A stretch of 27,594 bases of DNA from Ruminococcaceae bacterium UBA6413 (GTDB taxonomy: Bacteria > Bacillota > Clostridia > Oscillospirales > Ruminococcaceae), in contig DJPL01000026.1 of the NCBI GenBank assembly GCA_002437415.1, forward strand, positions 195 through 27,788. The letters run 5' to 3'. Position 1 is the stretch's first letter. Each line of letters begins with the position of its first letter. A program made the position numbers and the translations under genes. The notes under the pieces are model-generated. The model made no database searches, was not told the DNA's origin, and saw only the letters and a program-made list of their open reading frames with translations. Positions 14,968 to 22,135 of the stretch are shown in pieces.

Positions 14968-15285
14968 ATGTATAAAGCATTCGTAATTCAAAAATCATCC
15001 GACAAAACGGTATACTTTTATTCGTCACACGCCACGGTTTTTATATTTCAGGAGAGTATAATGAAAAAGTCTTTGAGGATTTTAGCGGCATAATATATCT
15101 GCTAGAGCCGAAAAAGTAATAAGTTAAATCGTTGTATCGATTTAAGATGAATATAACCGCTATGCAGAGTCGATTTGAACTAAGCGGGAAAAGTCGGCTT
15201 TACAAGCGATTTAAACACAATAAACGCAAAAAAACTGCCACCGTCAGCCGAGCACTTATGCCGGATGATGATGGCAGTTTTTTTT
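14968..15285 (+). ncRNA. Candidate ~320-nt non-coding transcript or decayed gene beside agr
   Basis: A promoter (14932-14961) and a strong terminator (15228-15285) bound a stretch with no gene. It has a ribosome binding site (AGGAGAG) and a ten-codon frame at 15061-15093 (MKKSLRILAA, then TAA) that looks like the start of a signal peptide. It also has a perfect 8-bp hairpin TTAAATCG-ttgtat-CGATTTAA at 15124-15145. It could be a small RNA, a leader peptide unit, or the stump of a lost lipoprotein gene. No transcription evidence is available. Confidence 0.35.
15228..15285. terminator. Bidirectional terminator between the orphan unit and agrD
   Basis: A long hairpin: an A run plus ACTGCCA (15228-15240) with TGGCAGT plus a T run (15272-15285), with bulged inner pairing. 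A and T runs on both sides allow it to end the leftward agrBD transcript as well. Confidence 0.85.
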
Positions 15286-15296
15286 AAGCTTACAAA

Positions 15297-15431
15297 TTAC
15301 TTGTCAGCCTTTTTCAGAGCTGCGGGCTCTTTTGCCTGATGGTAGCCGAACTGTGATGCAGAACCGGCAGCCTTTTTAGCGGCTGATGTTCCGATCTTAG
15401 CCAGTACCTTAGCTAAAGCAGATCTTTTCAT
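15297..15431 (-). CDS. agrD: AgrD-like cyclic autoinducer peptide precursor with serine at the ring position
   Basis: A 44-aa precursor of a secreted signalling peptide. It has the family layout: an amphipathic basic N-terminus (MKRSALAKVLAKIG, then AAKKAAG), a short core (SASQFGY) and the charged C-terminal tail HQAKEPAALKK. The tail corresponds to the conserved (H/Y)QPKEP tail, with Pro changed to Ala. At the ring-forming position there is serine (S26) and no cysteine anywhere. The predicted ring is S26-Q-F-G-Y30, a lactone rather than the usual thiolactone; a serine lactone is known from Staphylococcus intermedius AIP. Its ATG overlaps the agrB stop codon (ATGA), which excludes the longer frame that runs through agrB. 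AAAGGAAG lies upstream. Confidence 0.82.
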   Translation of the reverse strand: MKRSALAKVLAKIGTSAAKKAAGSASQFGYHQAKEPAALKKADK

Positions 15432-16018
15432 TTGCCTACACTTCCTTTCTTTTCGGAATTTATGATCATAGCGACTGATACAGAGAACAGCGCTAATGAT
15501 ATGCTCATAGAGTATGAATATCGATTTATAATCGCAACGGAAATCAGCTCCGCTATAATAACAAGGATAAAAGCGGTGATTTTGTGTATTTTGCGCTTTG
15601 ACCGGGCTATCGGCTTGTTGGGGTTGGGTATCGGGGCTTTCAGGAATATAAGCAGAGAGCATACGGCAAATGAAATACCGTTAAATGCGATCCGGTATAT
15701 CTGATCCGTTTCAAAGCAGATAATAAAAGCTACTGCGATTATATTGAGTGCGAATATCAGATTGCACTTAAAATATGTATCCGCATGGTAGCCGCCGGTC
15801 CTCTGCCTGATAAGATAGAAGCATAAAAAGAAAACTATCAGCTCCGGCAGTTTATGGGTCAGCAAACCTATCAGAAATACTATTCCGAATGCCACGGCAG
15901 ACGATATGATAATTTCAAATCCGTACACATATATTTCGTGATTGTCGGATCTGTCGTCCGATGGGTCTGTCTTACGACATATATAATCGGCTATCCGGGT
16001 CGCAATAGAATTTATCAT
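15428..16018 (-). CDS. agrB: AgrB-like autoinducer-processing membrane protease
   Basis: An integral membrane cysteine protease that cuts the AgrD tail and cyclises the peptide. The 196-aa protein has about five to six hydrophobic segments. The family signature is QRTGGYHADTYFKC, with catalytic H78 and C85, close to H77 and C84 in S. aureus AgrB. Basic residues (PNPNKPIARSKRKIHK) mark a cytoplasmic loop. GGAGG at 16028-16032 precedes the ATG by 9 bp. It overlaps agrD by 4 bp and has its own promoter with LytTR-type repeats, separate from the agrA-agrC transcript by a terminator. Confidence 0.93.
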   Translation of the reverse strand: MINSIATRIADYICRKTDPSDDRSDNHEIYVYGFEIIISSAVAFGIVFLIGLLTHKLPELIVFFLCFYLIRQRTGGYHADTYFKCNLIFALNIIAVAFIICFETDQIYRIAFNGISFAVCSLLIFLKAPIPNPNKPIARSKRKIHKITAFILVIIAELISVAIINRYSYSMSISLALFSVSVAMIINSEKKGSVGK

Positions 16019-16041
16019 AGAAGGCTTCCTCCAATGCCATA

Positions 16042-16070
16042 ATTATACTTGAAATTTCAGTAAATTTCAA
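16042..16070 (-). promoter_or_regulatory. Promoter of agrBD
   Basis: On the minus strand, TTGAAA (16065-16070), a 17-bp spacer and TATAAT (16042-16047). An inverted repeat TTGAAAT/ATTTCAA overlaps the -35 box and spacer and could be a second control site. Confidence 0.85.
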
Positions 16071-16077
16071 TTGGAAA

Positions 16078-16106
16078 TTCCTGAATGGTATGTTTTTCTT
16101 CCTGAA
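16078..16106 (-). promoter_or_regulatory. LytTR-type direct repeats, predicted AgrA binding site
   Basis: On the minus strand, TTCAGGAA occurs at 16099-16106 and again at 16078-16085, with 13 bp between them and a period of exactly 21 bp, two helical turns. LytTR regulators such as AgrA bind pairs of ~9-bp direct repeats at this spacing upstream of the target promoter. The proximal copy ends 7 bp before the agrBD -35 box. The base sequence differs from the S. aureus ACAGTTAAG repeat, as expected for a diverged regulator. Confidence 0.7.
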
Positions 16107-16120
16107 ATGCAAGAAAATAA

Positions 16121-16151
16121 CAAAAAATCCCCGATTTTTTGTTTTCGGGGG
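16121..16151 (-). terminator. Terminator of the agrA-agrC transcript
   Basis: On the minus strand the stem CCCCGA/TCGGGG (16145-16150 with 16129-16134) is followed by ATTTTTTG. It separates agrC from the agrBD promoter. Confidence 0.85.
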
Positions 16152-16184
16152 TAGGATACGTTGTTCGTTTTTTGAGATATCGGT

Positions 16185-17498
16185 TTATGAGTCTGATAAT
16201 TTAAGCCATATATCTGCTGTAAACTTTTCGTTTTTTTCATAGAAGGACGCCATACCGTCATATTTTTTGGCAAGCAGTTTTACACTCTCCACGCCGAAGC
16301 CGTGAGAAGCTTTGTCTTGCTTTGTGGTTTTAAGCGTCGGGTTGCTCTCAAGGACTGATCTTTCAATATGGTTTGAAACCTTGATACAATAATAGTTGCG
16401 CAGTACGGACAGCTCGAGCAATATTTCTTCGCCGTGTGAGCGGACACTTGCTTCTATCGCATTTGTGGTGAGATTGGTAAGAATTACGCTTATATCCGCC
16501 GCCGAAAAGTGACTTATATCCGATGACATCACGTTCGTTCTGAGCGTTATGCCGGAAGCGGAGCATTTGCTGTTCAGAAAGCCGAGTATGGCGTTGAGCA
16601 TTTCATTATCGGTGTGCGCAGGTACATTTATATCCGCCTGAGAAATGCCGGCATTCTCAAGAAAGGCTAAAGCCTGCTCGTTTTTGCCGCTTCTGATAAG
16701 CTCGCTGACTGTGCCGAGCTGACCGTTGATATCGTGGCGTATCTTGCGCAGTTCCTTATATATTATGCGCATCTCGTCAAGATTGTCCTCCTGATCGCTT
16801 ATCTGAATGAGCAGCATAGATTTTCTCATATTTTCTTTGTGCTCGCGAGAAATTCTTACCAGCATATAGAATGATATTATGTTTATTACGGCAAGACCTG
16901 TTGTTGTCAGAATGAAAAAGAGAACCCTGTTTGCGCCGCCGAGTTCATTTTCGTAAACGCAAATACCGCTGAGCAGTGTAGCGGCAAAAATAGCGCTGAA
17001 CGCGATCCATTCGTTCCTGTGCAGTTCGGCTTTGTTTTTTCGGGTAAAAATGAGTATCAGACCGAACAAGCCGAACAGAACGAGTTTTGATATAACAAGG
17101 ATCATTATGCGAAGGGTGCTTCTGTCGCCGATCGCTTCAAATGAAGACAGCGGCAGGAAATATACCGACAGGGCATTGATGCTTATGGCAACAAGCATAA
17201 GCAAGGTTTCGGCTATTACCGGGAACAGGATATGGCAAACCACAGTACCGCACAGGAATAAGCGGCAGTATGCTATCAGCAGAATTATAAACCCTGCCGT
17301 GCATAGCAGGAACTTGTCGGGAAACGCGGAAGAAAGAAATGATGTAAATGCCGTTGTAATTGCGACTGCGGCAAAAAATGCCGTATATTTCTTTATGCCT
17401 GAGTACTTTGCGCCGAAAAAGGAGGTAAGAAACCAAAGTATAATTATATTTTCACATATCGTCGCTATTGCTTCTGCGACGGCCGAAAACCGCTCCAT
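16185..17498 (-). CDS. agrC: AgrC-like sensor histidine kinase (GHKL type)
   Basis: A membrane receptor kinase expected to bind the cyclic peptide from AgrD. The 437-aa protein has six to seven N-terminal transmembrane helices (up to ~residue 215), then a dimerisation helix with the phosphoacceptor region RKIRHDINGQL (H255), and a GHKL ATPase domain. That domain has the N box (LTTNAIEAS) and the G box (SHGFGVESVKLLAKKYDG). This is the AgrC/ComD class. I start at ATG 17498, with AGGGA upstream and 1 bp after the agrA stop. A TTG five codons earlier, inside agrA, is less likely. It is co-transcribed with agrA and ends at its own terminator. Confidence 0.92.
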   Translation of the reverse strand: MERFSAVAEAIATICENIIILWFLTSFFGAKYSGIKKYTAFFAAVAITTAFTSFLSSAFPDKFLLCTAGFIILLIAYCRLFLCGTVVCHILFPVIAETLLMLVAISINALSVYFLPLSSFEAIGDRSTLRIMILVISKLVLFGLFGLILIFTRKNKAELHRNEWIAFSAIFAATLLSGICVYENELGGANRVLFFILTTTGLAVINIISFYMLVRISREHKENMRKSMLLIQISDQEDNLDEMRIIYKELRKIRHDINGQLGTVSELIRSGKNEQALAFLENAGISQADINVPAHTDNEMLNAILGFLNSKCSASGITLRTNVMSSDISHFSAADISVILTNLTTNAIEASVRSHGEEILLELSVLRNYYCIKVSNHIERSVLESNPTLKTTKQDKASHGFGVESVKLLAKKYDGMASFYEKNEKFTADIWLKLSDS

Positions 17499-17499
17499 A

Positions 17500-18210
17500 C
17501 TAATCCCTCGCAAATTCCATCATAGCTTGTTTGATCTCGTTTGTTTTTGATCTGCTGACAGGCAATGTGCTCCAATCCGTAAGAATTACATTGTTGTGCT
17601 CCACCGAGAAAATCAAACGTGCGTTTACGATAAACGACTTATGTATGCGTATAAATCCGTAGGAGGACAGCTCCTTTTCTATCGCCGATAAGGATTTTGT
17701 TGTGCGGATATCGGAATCTGCCGTATGGATAATTACTTCATGACCGTATGCTTCAATGTATTTTATCTTGTTGTATTGAAGTGAGATCAGCTTACCTTGA
17801 AAGGTAAATGCGTAACATTGCTTGACCTCGGAAAGCTCCTTGTCAAGACGGGTAACGATCTCTCCGAGCTCGCTGTCTATATGGCTTTTTCGCAGGAAAC
17901 CGAAGGGTCTGTATTTAAATGCGGAAAAAACAAATTCATCGTGATTTGTTATAAAAACAATGTTGAGTGATCTTTCTTCCGAGAGAATGTACTCCGCGAC
18001 CTCTTCACCGCTTATTTCGGGCATATCGACATCAAGGAAAACCACATCGAAATGTGCCGAGGATCTGTTCAGCAAAGCCATGATCAATGCAGAACCGCTT
18101 GTAAATGTCGTTATGTTGTATTCAATTTTGTTTTCTTCCAGTATTGCCGAAAGCTTTTCGCTTATGATTTCGTTGAAAAGCTCATCGTCATCACAAATTG
18201 CTATTTCCAT
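17500..18210 (-). CDS. agrA: AgrA-like LytTR response regulator
   Basis: The response regulator partner of the adjacent kinase. The 236-aa protein has a receiver domain (residues 1-~125) with the acidic pocket CDDDE near 6-10, the phosphoacceptor D60 in VVFLDVDMP, and T/K equivalents in FITNHDE and FLRKS. A LytTR DNA-binding domain follows (~135-236, containing KYIEAYGHEV, IRIHKSFIVNARLI and LPVSRSKTNEI). I start at ATG 18210 with AGAGG about 7 bp upstream; the frame can be extended to 18273 but that runs into the promoter. The predicted site is the repeat pair upstream of agrBD. First gene of the agrA-agrC unit. Confidence 0.92.
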   Translation of the reverse strand: MEIAICDDDELFNEIISEKLSAILEENKIEYNITTFTSGSALIMALLNRSSAHFDVVFLDVDMPEISGEEVAEYILSEERSLNIVFITNHDEFVFSAFKYRPFGFLRKSHIDSELGEIVTRLDKELSEVKQCYAFTFQGKLISLQYNKIKYIEAYGHEVIIHTADSDIRTTKSLSAIEKELSSYGFIRIHKSFIVNARLIFSVEHNNVILTDWSTLPVSRSKTNEIKQAMMEFARD

Positions 18211-18244
18211 ATTCAGCCTCTGTAATATATCTGTTTTCGACAAA

Positions 18245-18273
18245 ATTTTAGCACTTATTTTTGGAGTTGTCAA
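18245..18273 (-). promoter_or_regulatory. Promoter of agrA-agrC
   Basis: On the minus strand, TTGACA (18268-18273), a 17-bp spacer and TAAAAT (18245-18250). Four bp upstream of the -35 lies a perfect inverted repeat TACGCC-N8-GGCGTA (18278-18297), a possible operator. No TTCAGGAA pair is seen here, so this promoter may not be AgrA-controlled. Confidence 0.8.
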
Positions 18274-18334
18274 GAATTACGCCAATTATAAGGCGTATTA
18301 AGAAGCTTTGGAACGGTATTTTCAGATATTGCCA

Positions 18335-18374
18335 AAACAAAAAACCGCCCGACTGTATAAGTCAAGCGGTTTAA
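18335..18374 (-). terminator. Terminator of tRNA-Pro
   Basis: On the minus strand AAACCGC with an inner TTGACT/AGTCGG pair closes to GCGGTTTTTT, just after the CCA of the tRNA. Confidence 0.8.
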
Positions 18375-18376
18375 AT

Positions 18377-18453
18377 TGGTCTGAGTGACAGGATTTGAAC
18401 CTGCGGCCTCTACCACCCCAAGGTAGCGCGCTACCAATCTGCGCCACACCCAG
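18377..18453 (-). tRNA. tRNA-Pro(GGG)
   Basis: A 77-nt proline tRNA with encoded CCA. The acceptor stem CTGGGTG pairs with CACTCAG (one G-T pair), the D stem is GCGC/GCGC, the anticodon arm CTACC-TTGGGGT-GGTAG gives anticodon GGG, and the T arm is GCAGG-TTCAAAT-CCTGT. Decodes CCC and CCU. Confidence 0.95.
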
Positions 18454-18465
18454 ATAACAGTAGAT

Positions 18466-18494
18466 ATTATACACGGTTTTGAATTGTTTGTCAA
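18466..18494 (-). promoter_or_regulatory. Promoter of tRNA-Pro
   Basis: On the minus strand, perfect TTGACA (18489-18494), 17 bp and perfect TATAAT (18466-18471), 12 bp before the tRNA. Confidence 0.88.
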
Positions 18495-18577
18495 GGGCTT
18501 TTTTAAAAAATTTTGCGAAAAAAGCAAAAAAAATTGCGGCTTATGGAATCGTGCCTTATTATGCGGATCGGCGGGGC

Positions 18578-18921
18578 GTGTGGTCGATGTGACCGCACGG
18601 TATTTGGAAATGCGGCGGGGTGTGGTCAATGTGACCGCACGGTATTTGGAAATGCGGCGGGGTGTGGTCAATGTGACCGAACGGAATTGTGAAATGCGGA
18701 GTTGTGGTCAATGTGACCGAACGAAATTATGCGGTGTGGGGCGGTGTGGTCAACGTGACTTAACGAAATTATGAATGCGGTGTGGTCGATGTGACCGGGC
18801 GGTGTTATGAATGCTGGGGCGTGTGGTCGATGTGACCGATGGTATCTTGGAGTGCGGGGGTAGCGTGGTCGATGTGACCGAACGGCATTGTGGAATGCGG
18901 GGTGGTGTGGTCGATATGACC
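18578..18921. repeat. Nine imperfect ~42-bp tandem repeats carrying GGTC-N5-GACC
   Basis: The core TGTGGTC(G/A)ATGTGACCG recurs nine times, with palindrome starts at 18582, 18624, 18666, 18706, 18748, 18784, 18825, 18867 and 18909. The spacings are 42, 42, 40, 42, 36, 41, 42 and 42 bp, close to four helical turns. Between cores the sequence varies (for example ACGGTATTTGGAAATGCGGCG in the first copies). Indels break any reading frame, so it is not coding. The 660-bp gap between tRNA-Pro and purB otherwise holds only the purB promoter and leader. Confidence 0.88.
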
Positions 18922-18995
18922 GAACATATTAAGTGATAAAACGATGAAGAGTTGCGTACAGAAATATGAGTTATGAGAAAAAGTGATGTTTGCTA

Positions 18996-19024
18996 TTGCG
19001 AACGAGGACAAACTGTGGTACAAT
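18996..19024 (+). promoter_or_regulatory. Promoter of purB
   Basis: TTGCGA (18996-19001), a 17-bp spacer and TACAAT (19019-19024), 90 bp before the purB start. No known purine riboswitch is recognisable in the short leader. Confidence 0.65.
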
Positions 19025-19114
19025 ATATAATGTGTCGGTATGCGCGGTAATTCGGTTACGGGACAGCCGATACAAGGAAGGTTAAAAATCCGATGAAAAG
19101 GACGGTTACTTATA

Positions 19115-20554
19115 ATGACGAATTACGAAACCTACGAAAGCCCTTTCTGTACGAGATACGCGAGCGAAGAAATGCAGTTTACATTCTCGGCTCAGAAGAA
19201 GTTTTCTACATTCCGCAGACTGTGGGTAGCTCTTGCCAGAGCCGAGATGAAGCTCGGTCTTGAGCAGGTGACACAGGAAAAGGTAGACGAGCTTGCGGCA
19301 CATATTGATGATATTGATTTTGATTATGCTGCCGAAGAGGAGAAGCAGCTCCGCCACGATGTTATGGCGCACGTTCACACATACGGAAAGTGTTGCCCTA
19401 AGGCAGAGGGTATTATTCACCTCGGCGCTACAAGCTGTTATGTCGGTGATAACACAGATGTTATTGTAATGCGTGACGCTATGAAGATAGTACACAGAAA
19501 GCTTGTGAACGTCATTGCGAACTTTGCGGCTTTTGCGGATAAGTACAAGGATATGCCCTGCCTTGCGTATACACATTTACAGCCGGCTCAGCTGACTACT
19601 GTCGGTAAGCGTGCTACGCTGTGGATGAACGAGTTTCTGATGGATCTTGAAGATCTTGAATTCCAGATGGGAAATCTCAAGCTCCTCGGTCAGAAGGGTA
19701 CTACCGGCACACAGGCAAGCTTTATGGAGCTTTTCAACGGTGACGAAGAGAAGATAGACAAGCTTGAACAGATGATAGCGGAGGAAATGGGCTTCAAGCA
19801 GTGCGTTCCCGTAAGCGGTCAGACATACTCAAGAAAGGTAGACAGCAGAATAGTGAACGTGCTCGGCGGTATCGCTCAGAGCTGCTCGAAGTTCTCAAAC
19901 GACCTTCGTATCCTTGCAAACTTCAAGGAGATGGAAGAGCCCTTTGAGAAGAACCAGATAGGCTCGTCCGCTATGCCTTATAAGAGAAACCCGATGAGAG
20001 CGGAGAGAATTACATCGCTTTCAAGATATGTGATGATAGATACGCTCAACCCCGCGTTCACGGCAGGTACGCAGTGGTTCGAGAGAACGCTTGACGACAG
20101 TGCAAACAAGCGTATAGCTGTTGCCGAGGCTTTCCTTGCGACAGACGCGATACTGAACATTATGCTCAATATAACAAAGGGCATTGTGGTTTATCCTAAG
20201 GTTATCCGCGCAAGAGTTATGAAGGAGCTTCCTTTTATGGCAACAGAGAACATAATGATGGACGCTGTTATGAAGGGCGGAAACAGACAGGAGCTTCACG
20301 AGAAGATAAGACTGCACAGTATTGCCGCAGGTAAGGTAATAAAGGAAGAGGGCGGAGAAAACGACCTTGTTGACAGAATCGCCGCCGATCCCGACTTTAT
20401 GACTACCAAGGAAGCTATTATGGAAAAGCTCGTTCCCGAGAACTATACCGGCAGAAGCGCGAGCCAGGTAACGGCGTTCCTTGATAAGTGCGTAAAGCCT
20501 GTTCTTGAAAAGAACAAGGACGTACTCGGAGAAACCGCTGAGCTTTCTGTATAA
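19115..20554 (+). CDS. purB: Adenylosuccinate lyase
   Basis: Cleaves SAICAR in purine synthesis and adenylosuccinate in AMP synthesis, releasing fumarate. The 479-aa protein belongs to the fumarase/aspartase superfamily. The signature GSSAMPYKRNPMRAE carries the catalytic-loop serine; LGATSCYVGDNTD, LAYTHLQPAQ with the catalytic-type histidine, and QKGTTGTQASF are further family blocks. Length is near the eukaryote-like and clostridial form (about 475-480 aa). The ribosome binding site AAAGGA is rather far (12 bp) from the ATG. It is a single gene; no terminator is evident before the secD promoter. Confidence 0.96.
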   Translation: MTNYETYESPFCTRYASEEMQFTFSAQKKFSTFRRLWVALARAEMKLGLEQVTQEKVDELAAHIDDIDFDYAAEEEKQLRHDVMAHVHTYGKCCPKAEGIIHLGATSCYVGDNTDVIVMRDAMKIVHRKLVNVIANFAAFADKYKDMPCLAYTHLQPAQLTTVGKRATLWMNEFLMDLEDLEFQMGNLKLLGQKGTTGTQASFMELFNGDEEKIDKLEQMIAEEMGFKQCVPVSGQTYSRKVDSRIVNVLGGIAQSCSKFSNDLRILANFKEMEEPFEKNQIGSSAMPYKRNPMRAERITSLSRYVMIDTLNPAFTAGTQWFERTLDDSANKRIAVAEAFLATDAILNIMLNITKGIVVYPKVIRARVMKELPFMATENIMMDAVMKGGNRQELHEKIRLHSIAAGKVIKEEGGENDLVDRIAADPDFMTTKEAIMEKLVPENYTGRSASQVTAFLDKCVKPVLEKNKDVLGETAELSV

Positions 20555-20584
20555 TAATTCTATTGTGAAATTTTACGGAATTTC

Positions 20585-20613
20585 TTGACTAATAGAAATT
20601 GTTATAGTATAAT
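20585..20613 (+). promoter_or_regulatory. Promoter of secDF
   Basis: TTGACT (20585-20590), a 17-bp spacer and TATAAT (20608-20613), about 55 bp before the likely secD start. Confidence 0.82.
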
Positions 20614-20668
20614 ACTATAATGTATAAATTAACAGGATGTGCTGACGCACAGAAACGGAGTGAAACAT

Positions 20669-22135
20669 TTGAAAAGAGTGGCAAAGCCTGTATTCTTTAT
20701 AGTGCTGGCAGTTATACTGGCATTCACAGGCATAGTATTTTTCGGTGTTCATACCCAGTACGGCGATTTCACGACAACTGTGATCAGAGGTGTCAGTGAT
20801 ATACGTTGGGGTATTGATATCAGAGGCGGTGTTGACGTAACATTTACATCACCGTCAGACTATGATGCGACCGATGAAGAGGTCGATGCGGCAAAGTCTA
20901 TTGTTGAAACAAGACTTGTTGCGAACAACATAACGGACTATGAGGTCTATGTCGACTACGGCAACGATAAGATAATCGTTCGTTTCCCGTGGCAGGCAGA
21001 AGATGAAAGCTTTGATCCCGAGGCTGCTGTAAAGGAGCTCGGTGCTACGGCTCTGCTTACGTTCAGAGAGGGCTCTGAAAGCGATCTTTCGGACGATCAG
21101 ACATACGAGGATCTTCCGCTTATAATTTCCGGCTCGGACGTTGAGAAGGCTTCTGCCGTATATCAGCTCAAGAGCGGAAGCAGCAAGGAATATGAGTATA
21201 TGGTATCCCTGAAGCTCAAGGACAGCGGCAAGGAAAAGTTTGCGGAAGTAACAAAGAGGCTGTCTTCAACCTCTCCTAAGGGATACATATCAACATATAT
21301 GGATGACAAGTGCATATCGACGGCTACTGTAAATGAAGAGATCAGCGGCGGCGAGGCTACCATAAGCGGTAACTTCACGGCTGACGAAGCGAAGGAGCTT
21401 GCCGATCAGATAAACGGCGGTGCGCTTCCATTCAAGCTTGAAACATCAAGCTTCAATACGATCTCGCCTACGCTCGGTACAGGCGCGCGTGACGCTATGG
21501 CTATCGCAGGCGTTATCGCATTTGCACTTATCATGGTATTTATGATATCGCTGTACAGACTGCCCGGTGTAGTTGCCGTTATCGGTCTTATCGGACAGGT
21601 TGCAGGTACGTTCTGCGCTATAACAGGCTTCTTCCCGTTCTCCAACAGCTTTACGCTGACGATCCCCGGTATCGCGGGTATCATACTTGCGATCGGTATG
21701 GGTGTTGACGCAAACGTAATCACAGGCGAGCGTATCAAGGAAGAGATAAACAGCGGCAAGACGATAGACACGGCGATCGCAACAGGCTACAAGAGAGCGT
21801 TCAGCGCGGTATTTGACGGCAATATAACAATGATCATCGTTGCTATAATACTTATGGGTGCGTTCGGTACTCCGGACAGCCTTGCATCTACCATACTGAA
21901 GCCTGTATTCTTCATGTTCGGCGCTTCTACAGAGGGTACTATCTATTCGTTCGGTTATACTCTGATGGTCGGTGTTATACTGAACTTCCTGTTCGGCATA
22001 CTTGCGACAAGACTTATGACTATGTCGCTTTCCAGATTCAAGATATTCAGAAATCCTGTTCTTTACGGCGGAAAGTCTGCCAAGAAGCGTGCCGCTGAAA
22101 AGGCAGCAGCAACGGAAGGCGGTGCTTCAAAATGA
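20669..22135 (+). CDS. secD: Protein translocase subunit SecD
   Basis: A membrane component that uses the proton gradient to help SecYEG/SecA export proteins. 488 aa with an N-terminal transmembrane helix, a large extracellular domain containing DIRGGVDVTF and ETRLVANNI, and a C-terminal block of five helices from ~residue 275, with the conserved GMGVDANVITGERIKEE. The start is uncertain. The TTG at 20669 has GGAG 8 bp upstream. The GTG at 20639 would put its AGGA only 2 bp away. Either choice keeps the first helix. The stop overlaps the secF start by 4 bp (ATGA), so the two are translationally coupled as separate secD and secF genes rather than a fused secDF. Confidence 0.94.
   Translation: MKRVAKPVFFIVLAVILAFTGIVFFGVHTQYGDFTTTVIRGVSDIRWGIDIRGGVDVTFTSPSDYDATDEEVDAAKSIVETRLVANNITDYEVYVDYGNDKIIVRFPWQAEDESFDPEAAVKELGATALLTFREGSESDLSDDQTYEDLPLIISGSDVEKASAVYQLKSGSSKEYEYMVSLKLKDSGKEKFAEVTKRLSSTSPKGYISTYMDDKCISTATVNEEISGGEATISGNFTADEAKELADQINGGALPFKLETSSFNTISPTLGTGARDAMAIAGVIAFALIMVFMISLYRLPGVVAVIGLIGQVAGTFCAITGFFPFSNSFTLTIPGIAGIILAIGMGVDANVITGERIKEEINSGKTIDTAIATGYKRAFSAVFDGNITMIIVAIILMGAFGTPDSLASTILKPVFFMFGASTEGTIYSFGYTLMVGVILNFLFGILATRLMTMSLSRFKIFRNPVLYGGKSAKKRAAEKAAATEGGASK

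Noticed and set aside
18484..18774. Repeat protein encoded by the 42-bp array
   Set aside because: 42 bp would give a 14-residue repeat, but copies of 36, 40 and 41 bp break the frame, and no start signal is present.
18578..18921. CRISPR array
   Set aside because: The units adjoin each other without unique equal-length spacers, the repeats are imperfect, and no cas gene is nearby; it is a tandem repeat array.
18991..19114. Purine riboswitch before purB
   Set aside because: The leader is only about 85 nt and I cannot find the conserved junction sequences of a purine riboswitch.
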